DNA of 58,094 bases from Caballeronia arvi (lineage in GTDB: Bacteria; Pseudomonadota; Gammaproteobacteria; Burkholderiales; Burkholderiaceae). Positions 25,642-35,904 of this stretch are shown here, in pieces. The translations under genes and the position numbers were made by a program. The number at the start of each line of letters is the position of its first letter. Position 1 is the stretch's first letter. Below the pieces are notes generated by a model. That model worked only from the letters and a program-made list of their open reading frames with translations, was not told the DNA's origin and did not search any database. The DNA is taken from contig NZ_FCOM02000052.1 of NCBI RefSeq assembly GCF_001544695.2, positions 1-58,094 on the forward strand, written 5' to 3'.

Positions 25642-26175
25642 ATGCCCGAAGACCTGCCGCCTGTGCGCGGCCTGCATCATTTCGCCTGGCGTTGCCGCAA
25701 TGCCGAAGAAACGCGCCACTTCTACGAGGACATTCTCGGCCTGCCGCTGGTTCATCTGATCCGCCTCGACCGCGTGCCGAGCACGGGCGAGCATTGCCCT
25801 TACGTGCATCTGTTCTTCGAGATGGCGGACGGCTCGAACATCGCGTTCTTCGATCTCGGCGACGACACGGCCGCGGAGCCTTCGCCGAACACGCCTGCGT
25901 GGGTGAACCACATCGCGCTGCGCCTGGCCACGCTCGACGAGCTCGAAACGATGAAGCAGCGTCTCGTCGATCACGGCATCGAGGTGCTGGGCGTCACCGA
26001 TCATCATTTCGTGCGTTCGATCTATTTCTTCGATCCGAACGGCTTGCGGCTCGAACTGACGGTGCCCGTCGCATCGCAGGCAACGCTGTCTTCCTATCGG
26101 AAGGAAGCGCATGCCGCACTCGATGCGTGGACCGAAACACGCAGGCACGCCGTATCGGAGACGCACAACGCATGA
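25642..26175 (+). CDS. VOC-superfamily protein, possible ring-cleavage dioxygenase
   Basis: The 177-residue protein has two beta-alpha-beta-beta-beta modules of the vicinal oxygen chelate fold. His13 (GLHHFAW), His90 (VNHIALRL) and Glu138 (GLRLELT) could form the two-His-one-carboxylate metal site used by extradiol dioxygenases and glyoxalases. Next to an aromatic hydroxylase and a fumarylacetoacetase, ring cleavage is attractive, but single-unit VOC proteins also do isomerase or lyase chemistry. GGAGA precedes the ATG. Its end overlaps the fumarylacetoacetase start by four bases. Confidence 0.75.
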   Translation: MPEDLPPVRGLHHFAWRCRNAEETRHFYEDILGLPLVHLIRLDRVPSTGEHCPYVHLFFEMADGSNIAFFDLGDDTAAEPSPNTPAWVNHIALRLATLDELETMKQRLVDHGIEVLGVTDHHFVRSIYFFDPNGLRLELTVPVASQATLSSYRKEAHAALDAWTETRRHAVSETHNA

Positions 26176-27524
26176 CCGCGCTCAACGTCACCCACGATCC
26201 GGCGCGGCGTAGCTGGATCGATTCGGCCAATCTGCCCGACGCGGATTTTCCGATCCAGAACCTGCCGTTCGGCGCTTTCGAGCGCGACGGCATCGCGCGC
26301 GCGGGCGTCGCCATCGGCGAGCATGCCGTGGACTTGCGCGCGCTCGCCGACAGCGGCCTGCTCGCTGCCGGCAGCGATGCCGCGATCGCCTGCGAAGCCG
26401 CACGGGACGGCACGCTGAACCGCCTCATGTCGATGCCGCTTCGCTATGCGAGCGCCTTGCGCGCCGCGCTCTCCGATCTGCTGAAAAGCGCTGCGCCGCA
26501 GCGCGCGCAGATGCAACGGCAAGCCGATGCGCTGCTGCCGCGCATCGATACGCTCGCGCTTCGCCTGCCCTGCGAAGTCGGCGATTACACCGACTTTCTC
26601 ACGTCGCTTCATCACACAGAGCGGCATGGCCGCTACAAGGGCCTTGCCGATCCGCTGCCGGCCGCGTTCAAGTCGCTGCCGATCGCGTATCACGGCCGTG
26701 CTTCGTCGCTGCGTGTGAGCGGCGGCGATGTGCGCCGTCCGCACGGCCAGTATCGCGATGCGGACGGCCAGATCGTGTTCGGCCCCGCGCCCGCGCTCGA
26801 TTTCGAGCTGGAGCTGGCGGCGTGGATCGGCGAAGGCAATGCGCTCACGCAACCGATCGCCGTCGACGAGGCCCACGCGCACCTCTTCGGCTATTCGCTG
26901 CTCAACGACTGGTCCGCGAAAAGCATTCAGTGGTTCGAACAGGTGCTTGGGCCCTTTCTCGGCAAGAGCTTTCATTCGAGCGTGTCGCCGTGGATCGTCA
27001 CGTCGGAGGCGCTCGCGCCGTTCAGAAAGGCGCCCGTGGCGCGCGCCATCGATGATCCGCCGCTCATGCCGCATCTGCGCGGCGCGCGCGATCAGCAGGA
27101 AGGCGGACTGCATCTTGAGCTGCACGCGCATCTTTCGACACGGCAACTGCGCGAAGCCGGCGCCGACGCCGTGTGCATCACGCAGACGCATCTCGACAAC
27201 CTGTACTGGACGTTCGCGCAGATGGTCGCGCATCACACGAGCAACGGCTGCAATCTGCGCCCCGGCGATCTGCTCGGTAGCGGCACGATCTCCGGAGCTG
27301 ACGATGCGGCGCGCGCCTGCCTCACCGAACTCACCAACGCGGGCCGCGATCCGCTTCGCCTGCAAAACGGCGAAACGCGCATCGCGCTCGAAGACGGCGA
27401 TGAGATCGTGCTGAGCGCGCGCGCGTCGAAGGCGGGCGCGGTGTCGATCGGCTTCGGGGAATGCCGTGGGCGTATCGCCCCGGCGTTCGCGTTTGCGTCG
27501 CGCGAAGCGGAGGCCGCGGCATGA
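26172..27524 (+). CDS. Fumarylacetoacetase-type hydrolase
   Basis: The 450-residue protein is full-length fumarylacetoacetase. By comparison with the mammalian enzyme (Asp126, His133, Glu199, Glu201, Asp233), Asp141 in YTDFLT, His148 in LHHTERHG, Glu212 and Glu214 in FELELAAW, and Asp246 in NDWSAKSIQW are kept. It splits a 2,4-dioxo acid into fumarate or a related acid and acetoacetate or pyruvate. The gene is coupled by overlaps to the VOC gene before and the hydrolase gene after. No homogentisate dioxygenase gene is near, so the substrate probably comes from the cluster's own ring cleavage. Confidence 0.9.
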   Translation: MTALNVTHDPARRSWIDSANLPDADFPIQNLPFGAFERDGIARAGVAIGEHAVDLRALADSGLLAAGSDAAIACEAARDGTLNRLMSMPLRYASALRAALSDLLKSAAPQRAQMQRQADALLPRIDTLALRLPCEVGDYTDFLTSLHHTERHGRYKGLADPLPAAFKSLPIAYHGRASSLRVSGGDVRRPHGQYRDADGQIVFGPAPALDFELELAAWIGEGNALTQPIAVDEAHAHLFGYSLLNDWSAKSIQWFEQVLGPFLGKSFHSSVSPWIVTSEALAPFRKAPVARAIDDPPLMPHLRGARDQQEGGLHLELHAHLSTRQLREAGADAVCITQTHLDNLYWTFAQMVAHHTSNGCNLRPGDLLGSGTISGADDAARACLTELTNAGRDPLRLQNGETRIALEDGDEIVLSARASKAGAVSIGFGECRGRIAPAFAFASREAEAAA

Positions 27525-28288
27525 CGCAGGCGCTCAACGGTTACGTCAAGGTCGGCGACGGCCCGCGCAAGGTGCTCGCGATGAGCGGCTGGTTCGGCAG
27601 CGCCAACGACTGGCAGCCGCTCGTGCCCGCGCTCGATACGGACGCCTTCACTTACGTGTTCTTCGACTATCGCGGATACGGCCGCTCGCGCGAGCGCGAC
27701 GGCGCATTCACGTTCGATGAAGCCGCGCATGACGTGCTCGCCCTCGCCGATCATCTCGGCTGGGACAGGTTCAGCCTGATCGGCCATTCGATGGGCGGCG
27801 TCGCGATTCAGCGCGTGCTGCTCGCCGCGCGCGGACGTATCGATCGCATGGCGGGCGTGTGCGCGGTGCCCGCGTGCGGCTCGCGCATGGACGAAACGCG
27901 TTTGGCCGCGTTTCGCACGGCCGTCGACGACATCGAAAAACGCGCGGCGATCATCGCGTTCTCGACGGGCAATCGCCTTGCGCCGCGCTGGAGTGCGCAT
28001 ATGGCGCGGGAATCGCAACGGGTATCGCGCGCGGATGCCTTCGCAGGCTATCTGCCGCACTGGGCAGCGAGCGATTTTTCCGCCGACGTGATGGGCAACG
28101 CGACGCCGGTGAAGCTCTTCATCGGCGAGCACGATCCGACGCTCACTACCGACGTGATGAATCGCACCTGGCTCGCGTGGTATCCGCGCGCGAGCGTCGA
28201 AACCCTCGCGAACGCGGGTCACTACCCGATGTACGAAGTGCCCGTCGCACTCGCGACGGCGCTGGAAAACTGGCTGAAACAGGCCTGA
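27521..28288 (+). CDS. Alpha/beta hydrolase
   Basis: The 255-residue alpha/beta hydrolase has nucleophile Ser90 in the elbow GHSMGG, an acid in FIGEHDPT and His in NAGHYPM. Its ATG overlaps the fumarylacetoacetase stop (ATGA). In aromatic clusters such enzymes cleave meta-fission products, enol-lactones or N-formyl acids. The nicotinate and picolinate routes use one to deformylate N-formylmaleamate, a possible parallel here. The substrate is not shown by sequence. Confidence 0.85.
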   Translation: MTQALNGYVKVGDGPRKVLAMSGWFGSANDWQPLVPALDTDAFTYVFFDYRGYGRSRERDGAFTFDEAAHDVLALADHLGWDRFSLIGHSMGGVAIQRVLLAARGRIDRMAGVCAVPACGSRMDETRLAAFRTAVDDIEKRAAIIAFSTGNRLAPRWSAHMARESQRVSRADAFAGYLPHWAASDFSADVMGNATPVKLFIGEHDPTLTTDVMNRTWLAWYPRASVETLANAGHYPMYEVPVALATALENWLKQA

Positions 28289-28312
28289 CGGCCACAGGCC
28301 GCAGGAGACCTC

Positions 28313-29131
28313 ATGTACGAAACGCTTTACCTGCGAGCGTCCTCGCTCGACGAAGCGCTCGGCTGGCTGCGCGAGCACGAGGACGCGAAGCCGCTCTCGG
28401 GCGGCATGACGCTGATTCCCACGCTCAAGCAGCGCCTCGCCGCGCCTTCGCATCTGATCGATCTGACGCGCATCGAGGCGATGCGCGGCGTGAGCGTCGA
28501 AGGCGGCGTGCTGCGCATCGGCGCACTGACGAAGCATGCGGAGGCGGCCGCGTCACAAGTGGTGGCCGCGGCGATTCCCGCGCTCGCGCAGCTCGCGAAC
28601 GTGATCGCCGATCCGCAAGTGCGCAACCGCGGCACGATGGGCGGCTCGGTCGCAAACAACGACCCCGCCGCCGATTATCCGAGCGCCGTGCTTGCGCTGA
28701 ACGCACGCGTGCTCACCTCGCAGCGCCGCATCGAGGCCGACGATTTCTTCGTCGATACCTTCGAGACCGCGCTCGAACCGGGCGAACTCGTGACCGGCTT
28801 CGAGTATCCGCTTCCGTTGCGCGCCGCCTATGCGAAGTTCCGCCAGCCGGCGTCCGGCTATGCCGTAGTGGGCGTGTTCATCGCGCAATTCGCCGATGCG
28901 CTTCGCGTAGCGGTGACGGGCGCGGGCGCGTCGGTGTTCCGCTGGCGCGATGCCGAAGCAGCGCTCGCCGCCGACCTGTCCGAAGCCGCGCTCGATGCAT
29001 TGAAAGTGGACGCACACGCGCTGCCCGACGACGCCAACGGCTCGTCCGCCTACCGCGCGCATCTGATCGAAACCTATACGCGCCGCGCATTGCGTGCGCT
29101 GCTGGCGCAGCCGCTGCGCCAGCCTGCCTAA
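28313..29131 (+). CDS. FAD subunit of a molybdenum hydroxylase (CoxM-like)
   Basis: The 272-residue subunit has the FAD-binding motifs of the xanthine dehydrogenase family: LSGGMTLIPTLKQRL (about residue 30) and TMGGSVANNDPAADYPSAV (about 107). It passes electrons from the iron-sulphur subunit to an acceptor. The order here is M, CoxG, S, L, all closely spaced on plus, so they form one heterotrimer plus accessory. Substrate choice lies in the L subunit. Confidence 0.92.
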   Translation: MYETLYLRASSLDEALGWLREHEDAKPLSGGMTLIPTLKQRLAAPSHLIDLTRIEAMRGVSVEGGVLRIGALTKHAEAAASQVVAAAIPALAQLANVIADPQVRNRGTMGGSVANNDPAADYPSAVLALNARVLTSQRRIEADDFFVDTFETALEPGELVTGFEYPLPLRAAYAKFRQPASGYAVVGVFIAQFADALRVAVTGAGASVFRWRDAEAALAADLSEAALDALKVDAHALPDDANGSSAYRAHLIETYTRRALRALLAQPLRQPA

Positions 29132-29152
29132 ACCGTTTCAGGAGACAAGAAC

Positions 29153-29620
29153 ATGGAATTCACCGGATCGCAGACCATCGCCGCCACGCGCGAGCAGGTA
29201 TGGAAAGGCTTGAACGATGCCGCGGTGCTGCAGGCATGCGTGCCGGGCTGCGAAGAGTTCGTCGCGCAGAGCGACGACGAGTACAGGGCCGTCGTGATCG
29301 CATCGGTCGGGCCCGTGAAGGCGCGCTTCAAGGGCACGCTGCTGCTGTCCGAGCGCGACGGCCCGAACGGTTACAGGATCCTGGGCCAGGGCGAAGGCGG
29401 CATCGCGGGCTTCGGCAAGATGACGGCGACGGTCACGCTCGCCGACGCCGATGCGGGCGGCACGCTTCTCACCTACGTCGCCGACGCGCAGGTGGGCGGC
29501 AAGCTCGCGCAGATCGGCTCGCGCCTCGTCACGTCGGTTGCGAACAAGCTCGCGGCGGAGTTCTTCAAGCGCTTCAACGCGACGATGAGCGCAGAAGCAA
29601 ACGCCGACGCTGCGCAGTAA
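29153..29620 (+). CDS. CoxG-like SRPBCC accessory protein
   Basis: The 155-residue protein begins MEFTGSQTIAATREQVWKGL (20 residues) and continues with VLQACVPGCEEF and GPVKARFKGT, the pattern of carbon monoxide dehydrogenase subunit G. CoxG proteins have a START-like lipid pocket and help attach or feed electron carriers such as quinones to molybdenum hydroxylases at the membrane. A GGAGAC precedes the ATG. Its place between M and S genes supports service to this enzyme. Confidence 0.88.
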   Translation: MEFTGSQTIAATREQVWKGLNDAAVLQACVPGCEEFVAQSDDEYRAVVIASVGPVKARFKGTLLLSERDGPNGYRILGQGEGGIAGFGKMTATVTLADADAGGTLLTYVADAQVGGKLAQIGSRLVTSVANKLAAEFFKRFNATMSAEANADAAQ

Positions 29621-29638
29621 TCGCGCGGGGAGCGAAAC

Positions 29639-30144
<506 letters not shown>

Positions 30145-30148
<4 letters not shown>

Positions 30149-32478
30149 TCGGCCAACCCATCCCGCGCCTCGAAGACCGGCGCTTCGTGACCGGCAACGG
30201 CCAATACACCGACGATCTGCGCATCGATGGCCAGGTGCATGCCGCCTTCCTGCGCTCGCCGCACGCGCACGCCGCGCTGCGTTCGGTCGACGTATCGGCC
30301 GCGCGCGAGGCGCCCGGCGTGATCGCAGTGCTCGTCGGCCAGGATTATCTCGATGACGGCTATCAGGGCGTGGATCACGTGCCCAATCCCATCGACGCCG
30401 TCGACGCCACGAAGAAAGCGTTTCTCACCTCGCTGACCGGCGAGATCTTCAACCAGCCGCATATTCCGCTGCCGATCGATCGCGTGCGTTATGTCGGCGA
30501 GCCGATCGCGATGGTCATCGCCGACACGGCGCTCGCCGCGCGCAACGCGACCGAAATGATCGACGTCGATTACGACGTGCTCGACGCTGTCGTCAATGCA
30601 GCCGATGCGATGCAGGAAGGCGCGCCGCAACTGTGGGACGGCGCGGCGCACAACCTCTGCTTTCAGACGCAGATCGGCGATCGCGACGCGGCGCGCCGCA
30701 TCATCGCCGATGCGCCGTTCGTGCTCACGCGCGAGTTCCATCACAGCCGCGTCGTGAATTGCCAGATGGAGCCGCGCAGCGCGATCGGCGCATTCGACGG
30801 CGACAGCGGTGTCTACACGCTGATCTCCGGCAGCCAGGGCGCCGTGCGGCAGAAAATCTGCCTCGCGCTCGCGCTGAAAGTGCCGCCCGCGCAGGTCCGC
30901 GTGGTCTGCCCCGACACCGGCGGCGGCTTCGGCCCGCGCTCGTTCATCTATGTCGAACAGCTCGCCGTGGTGTGGGCCGCGCGCCGCATCGGGCGTCCGG
31001 TGAAGTGGACGAGCGATCGCAGCGAAGCGTTCCTCTCCGACTATCAGGGCCGCGACCAGATCGTGCGCGCGACCCTCGGCTTTTCGCGCGATGGCCGCAT
31101 TCTCGCCATCGACAACGAATGGATCGGCAATGTCGGCGCGCATACGGTGTCCTATGTGCCGATGTCGAACGGCACGCGCATCATGACGACCGTCTACGAC
31201 GTGCCGCTCGCCGCCGTGCACATTAGCGCCGTGCTGACGAACACGGTGCCGACCGCGCCCTATCGCGGCGCGGGCCGCCCCGAAGCGACGCACGTGATCG
31301 AGCGCATCCTCGACCTCGCGGCGGCAGAACTCGGCCTCGACCGCGCGGAGATTCGCCGCCGCAATCTGATCGCGCATGACAAGCTGCCGTATCGCAGCCC
31401 GATGGGCCTCACTTACGACAGCGGCGAATTCGCCCGCAACATGGCGCGCGCGCTGGAACTCGCGCAATGGGACGGCTTCGAGGCGCGCCGCGCGGCCTCG
31501 CGTGCGAACGGCATGCTGCGCGGCATCGGGCTCGCGAACTACATCGAGTCGCCGGTGGGCGCGCCGCGCGAGCGCATCGAGCTGACGGTGCTGCCGGAAG
31601 GCCGCATCGATATCGTGTCCGGCACGCAGTCCACCGGCCAGGGCCACGAAACGACGTTCGCGCAGGTCATCGCGCAGCATCTGGGCGTGCCGATCGCGTC
31701 GATCACGCTGCGCACTGGCGACACGGCGTTCGTGAGCGTCGGCGGCGGCAGCCATTCGGACCGATCGATGCGTCTCGGCGGCATGCTGCTCGTCGATACC
31801 GCCGCGCAGATCGTCGCGCTCGGCAAGCGCGTGGCGGCCGAACTGTTCGACGTCGCGCCGGAACGCGTGAGCTTCGCGCACGGCGCGTTCGCCGACGCGG
31901 CTTCGGCGCGCCGAATCAGCCTCTTCGACGTCGCCGCTCACGTCGCGCGCGACGGCGTGCCCGGCGAGCGCGACATGCGCAAGCTGTGCGCGCAAGCCGA
32001 GGTGAACACGCGCGTGCCCGCGCATCCCACGGGCGCGGCCGTCTGCGAGCTCGAAGTGGACCCGGACACGGGCATCGTGAAGCTCGTCAACTACACGTCG
32101 GTGGACGACGTCGGCCAGCCGATCAATCCACTGATCGTCGAAGGCCAGGTACACGGCGGTCTCGCGCAGGGCATCGGTCAGGCGCTGTCGGAAACCTGCT
32201 ATCTCGATCGCGAAACGGGACAAGTGCTGACCGGCTCGTACATGGACTACGGCATGCCGCGCGCCGGCGTGATTCCGCAACTCAACCTCGAACTCACCGA
32301 AGACCCGACGCACGGCAACCCGCTGCGCGTGAAAGGCGGCGGCGAGAGCGGCATCACGCCCGCCACGGCGACGATCTTCAACGCGCTCGCCGACGCGCTC
32401 CGGGAATACGGCGCCGACGAACTCGCGATGCCGGCCACGCCGAAAGTCGTATGGGAATTCATCCACCGCGACGCATGA
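30145..32478 (+). CDS. Molybdopterin catalytic subunit of a xanthine dehydrogenase-family hydroxylase
   Basis: The 777-residue subunit carries the molybdenum-cofactor blocks GGGFGPRSF, PYRGAGRPEA, QGHETTFAQV and VKGGGESG, whose Glu734 matches the catalytic base. It hydroxylates an aromatic or heteroaromatic ring carbon with water as oxygen donor. Form I CO dehydrogenase has an AYRCSFR loop; here the loop is PYRGAGR, so CO oxidation is excluded. Candidates are pyridine carboxylates, furoyl-type or similar substrates. Translation is coupled to the S gene (ATGA). Confidence 0.92.
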
Positions 32479-32501
32479 ACACGCTCGATAAGGAGACCAG
32501 C

Positions 32502-33227
32502 ATGACCAGCCCTCACATCGCGATCCGACGCCACGGCCCGCTCGTGGACGTGGTGCTCGACCATCCGGAAAACGGCAATCTGATCGATGCCCCGATGAGC
32601 GAGACGATCATCGAAACCGTCACGACGCTCGACGACGACGTGAAGCTCGTGCGCATCGTCTCGAGCGGCCCCGACTTCTGCCGCGGCCGCCTCTCGCCGA
32701 TGCCGCCCAAAGACGCGAAGCCGTCCGCCGAAACGCTGCGCCGCGTGGTCGCCGCGCCGCCGCTCGCGCTCTACGACGCGCTCAAGGCCGTGCGCGTGCC
32801 GGTCGTATCGGTCGTGCGCGGCGAAGCGCTTGGCGTAGGCTGCGCGCTTGCGGGCGTGTGCGACATCGCACTCGCATCCGACGACGCCGTATTTCAGATT
32901 CCCGAAATGGAACGCGACATTCCGCCGACGCTCGTGATGTCGGCGCTGATCGGCCGCGTGCCGGTGAAGACCGTCGCGCATATGGTGCTGAGCCGCGCGC
33001 GGCTGTCCGCGCACGAAGCGCTGCAGGCCGGGCTCGTAAGCCGTGTCGTGCCGGCGGCGAACCTCGACGCCGAAGCGGACGCGCTCGTCGACACGCTGCT
33101 CGGCTGCGGCGCGGTGACGCTGCGCGCGGTGAAGCAGTTCCTGCATCTCGCGCCCGAAATGCCGGCGAGCGGCGCAAGCGGTTTCGCCGCGCATCTCGCG
33201 GCGACGGCGCTTTCCGCGCGCTTCTGA
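32502..33227 (+). CDS. Crotonase-fold (enoyl-CoA hydratase-like) protein
   Basis: The 241-residue protein has crotonase blocks: VDVVLDHPENGN, GEALGVGCALAGVCDIA and VFQIPEMERD. The first catalytic Glu position (GGCELA in hydratases) is Ala here and the second (IPEME) is Glu, the reverse of the crotonase encoded at 9674-10453. In the furoate pathway a crotonase-like enzyme, HmfE, hydrolyses 2-oxoglutaroyl-CoA; a hydrolase or tautomerase role is possible. I preferred the ATG at 32502 (AAGGAGACC upstream) to one at 32475 that overlaps the L-subunit stop. Confidence 0.8.
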   Translation: MTSPHIAIRRHGPLVDVVLDHPENGNLIDAPMSETIIETVTTLDDDVKLVRIVSSGPDFCRGRLSPMPPKDAKPSAETLRRVVAAPPLALYDALKAVRVPVVSVVRGEALGVGCALAGVCDIALASDDAVFQIPEMERDIPPTLVMSALIGRVPVKTVAHMVLSRARLSAHEALQAGLVSRVVPAANLDAEADALVDTLLGCGAVTLRAVKQFLHLAPEMPASGASGFAAHLAATALSARF

Positions 33228-33271
33228 CGATGCCGTAACGCACGAAGAATCCACGCACCAAGGAACCCAGA

Positions 33272-34837
33272 TTGAGAACCAAGACCGCCATTCCCTCGAC
33301 CCTCGACGGCACGCCCGCGCCCGATCTCGAACGTTTCCGCCTGCGGCGCTTTCTCGAATCGCTCGACGAGACCGAGCTCGAACGCCATGACGCGAGCGTC
33401 GATCTCGCCGACATCGCCGGCATCATGGAAGGCAACCCGCGCGCGGTGTGGTTCAGCCGCCCATCCGGCGGGCCGGTTTCGCTCGCGGGCAGCGTCGCCG
33501 CGAGCCGCTCGCGTCTCGCGAAGGCCTTCGACACGACGCCGCAACGCCTGCTCGACACCGTGCGCGAACGTCTGCGCGTGAAGGGCAAACTCGTCGAAGT
33601 GAGCCGCGAGGAAGCGCCCGTGCAACAGGTCGTGCTGACCGGCGACGCATGCGATTTCACCGCCCTGCCCGTGCATCTGCAGCACGATCTGGATGGCGCG
33701 CCGTATATCTCGGCGTCGATCGACTTCGCGGTCGATCCCGACACCGGCTGGACCAATGTCGGCATTCGCAGGCTGATGCTGCGCGGGCGCCGCACGGCGG
33801 GCATCGATCTCGTCGCGCCGTCGGATTTGCGCGCCATCGCGATCGGCCATGCGAAGCGCGGCGAGCGCACGCCGGTCGCCTTCGCCGTCGGCACGCATCC
33901 GGTCGATCACGTCGGCGCGACCATGCGGATTCCCGCCGACGAGCTCGAACTCGTCGCCGCGCTGCGCGGCACGCCGATGGGCGTCGTCAAATGCGTAACG
34001 AACGACCTGCTCGTGCCCGCCGACGCCGAGTTCATCCTCGAAGGCTATCTCGACGAACGCGGCCACGCCGAGCCCGAAGGTCCCTACGGCGAATTCCTCG
34101 GCTATTACGGCGGCGTGAAGACGAATCCGCTGTTCCATCTCACCGCGATCACGCATCGGCGCGACGCCGTCTTTCAGACCTGCACGATCGGCGGGCGCTC
34201 GATGGCGCGCACCGACACCGCGCAGCTCGCCGCGCTGCGCACGGAAGTGACCGTTTGGCGCGCGCTCGAAACCGCCGTGCGCGAAGTGAAGGCCGTCTAC
34301 GCCAATCCGGCCACGGGCGGCATGTTCAACGTGCGCGTCGCGATGCAGCAGCGCGTGCCGGGCGAGGCGCGCAACGCGATCGCGGCCGTGTTCGCGTCGC
34401 TCGCGAATGTGAAGCACGTCTTCGTGGTCGATCCGGACATCGACATATTCTCGGACGAACAGATGGACTGGGCGCTTGCCACGCGCTTCCAGGCCGATCG
34501 CGATCTCGTGCTGCAAGACAGCCTGCGCGCGATGCCGCTCGATCCGTCGCTGCTCGGTGCGGCAAAGACGGCGAAGGCCGGCTTCGACCTCACGCTGCCC
34601 CTGCTCGCGCCGGGCGCCGAGCGCGATCTCGAGCATCGTGTGCCGACGCCGCCGGTCTATCGCGGCGCGCGCTTCGACTCGCTCGAAGCAGCGCTCGAAG
34701 ACGGACCGAAGCGCTTCTCCGAGCTGATGGCCGCGACCGGCACGCGCGACGGCCGCGAAGTGGTCCGCTGGCTGGAAGACACGGCGCAACGGCGTGCGAT
34801 CGCGCGCGACGAAGAAGGCCGCTACGTCCTCGCGTGA
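33272..34837 (+). CDS. UbiD-family prenylated-FMN decarboxylase (TTG start)
   Basis: The 521-residue enzyme has the UbiD active-site set: Asn162 and Arg167 (TNVGIRRL) and Glu269 and Glu274 (EGPYGEFLGYYGG), spaced as in Fdc1 (Asn168, Arg173, Glu277, Glu282). It reversibly decarboxylates aromatic or unsaturated acids with prenylated FMN, presumably supplied by the UbiX-type protein encoded at the cluster's start. Translation begins at a TTG at 33272 after AAGGAACC. The furan-dicarboxylate decarboxylase HmfF is one relative with similar company. Confidence 0.92.
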   Translation: MRTKTAIPSTLDGTPAPDLERFRLRRFLESLDETELERHDASVDLADIAGIMEGNPRAVWFSRPSGGPVSLAGSVAASRSRLAKAFDTTPQRLLDTVRERLRVKGKLVEVSREEAPVQQVVLTGDACDFTALPVHLQHDLDGAPYISASIDFAVDPDTGWTNVGIRRLMLRGRRTAGIDLVAPSDLRAIAIGHAKRGERTPVAFAVGTHPVDHVGATMRIPADELELVAALRGTPMGVVKCVTNDLLVPADAEFILEGYLDERGHAEPEGPYGEFLGYYGGVKTNPLFHLTAITHRRDAVFQTCTIGGRSMARTDTAQLAALRTEVTVWRALETAVREVKAVYANPATGGMFNVRVAMQQRVPGEARNAIAAVFASLANVKHVFVVDPDIDIFSDEQMDWALATRFQADRDLVLQDSLRAMPLDPSLLGAAKTAKAGFDLTLPLLAPGAERDLEHRVPTPPVYRGARFDSLEAALEDGPKRFSELMAATGTRDGREVVRWLEDTAQRRAIARDEEGRYVLA

Positions 34838-34942
34838 CGCTTTCGGCGGCTGCCGCACCGACGCCCCAGGTGCAGCAGCCGCGCAGACAGACGGGATAGA
34901 ATCGGGCATGCCCCACGCCCGAAAAACAAACGGCTGTCGTTG

Positions 34943-35878
34943 ATGAACCTGTCCCTCAAACAACTCAAGGTTTTTCTTGGCGTCGCGAACGCGTCGAGTT
35001 TCACGAAGACCGCGCAGAGCATGCATCTCAGCCAGGCCGCACTGTCCGCGATCATCCGGGAACTGGAAACGCAGCTCGATTGCCGTCTGCTGGAACGCAC
35101 CACGCGCACGGTCTCGCTGACCGAAGCGGGCCGCCTCTTCTACCCCACCGCCATGGCGATCGTCGAGTCGCTCGAAAAATCGGTCATCGAGCTCAACGAG
35201 CTGGGGCGTCAGAAACAGTCGTCGCTGCTGCTCGGCTGCACGCCGATGATCGCGGCGAGCCTCATGCCTTCCGTGCTCGCGCGCTTCTCGCAGATGCATC
35301 CGCACGCGCAGATCGAACTCGTCGACCGCAACCCGACCGAGCTCGTGCAGATGGTCGAGGAAGGCCATCTCGATGCGGCGTTCGGCGTGTTCTTCTCGCA
35401 GCTTTCCGGCATCGACCGCACGCCGATCTTCCCGACGCGGCTCGTCGCGGTGTCGCCCGCGCAGGCCGGCACGCCGCTGCGCGGCCCCGGCATTCGCTGG
35501 ACCGCGCTCGAGAATCAGCCGCTCATCACGCTGCCGAAGGACAATCCGCTGCAACGGCTCATCGAAGCCACACTGTCGAAAGAAGAAGTGACGGTCAGCC
35601 GGCGCATCGTCGTGGGTCATCTGCAGACGGCCATCGCTTTGGCGCAGGAAGGGCTCGGCACCGCGGTCATGCCGTCCTTCTGCGAACACATCTGCTACCG
35701 CTACAAGGTCCGCGTCGACGCGTTGCGGCCCGAGGTGCCGCTGTCGTTTTATCGCATCACGCGCACCGGGCGCGACACGCTCGCCACGCTCGATCAGTTC
35801 ACGACGATGTTCACCGCAGCCGCGAAGGAAGATCCCATCGGCATAAGCGACATCGACGACGCCGCCGACGACGACTGA
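34943..35878 (+). CDS. LysR-family regulator of the UbiX/UbiD cluster
   Basis: The 311-residue protein has a LysR helix-turn-helix at residues 1-60 (LSLKQLKVFLGVANASSFT) and an effector domain from about residue 90 (SSLLLGCTPMIAASLMP). It is transcribed in the direction of the cluster, 105 bases after the UbiD stop, so it may be its last gene. The ATG at 34943 follows a TTG in frame; I chose the ATG. It probably senses an aromatic acid or ring-cleavage product. The acidic tail (DIDDAADDD) is unusual for the family. Confidence 0.88.
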   Translation: MNLSLKQLKVFLGVANASSFTKTAQSMHLSQAALSAIIRELETQLDCRLLERTTRTVSLTEAGRLFYPTAMAIVESLEKSVIELNELGRQKQSSLLLGCTPMIAASLMPSVLARFSQMHPHAQIELVDRNPTELVQMVEEGHLDAAFGVFFSQLSGIDRTPIFPTRLVAVSPAQAGTPLRGPGIRWTALENQPLITLPKDNPLQRLIEATLSKEEVTVSRRIVVGHLQTAIALAQEGLGTAVMPSFCEHICYRYKVRVDALRPEVPLSFYRITRTGRDTLATLDQFTTMFTAAAKEDPIGISDIDDAADDD

Positions 35879-35904
35879 CGCTCACGCGGAGCAACGCGCC
35901 GCGC

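Noticed and set aside
26172..27524. Tyrosine/homogentisate pathway
   Set aside because: The fumarylacetoacetase is genuine, but no homogentisate dioxygenase or 4-hydroxyphenylpyruvate dioxygenase gene is in the window.
32894..35689. A 931-codon open frame on minus
   Set aside because: It spans the crotonase-like, UbiD and LysR genes in antisense. No motif or SD supports it.
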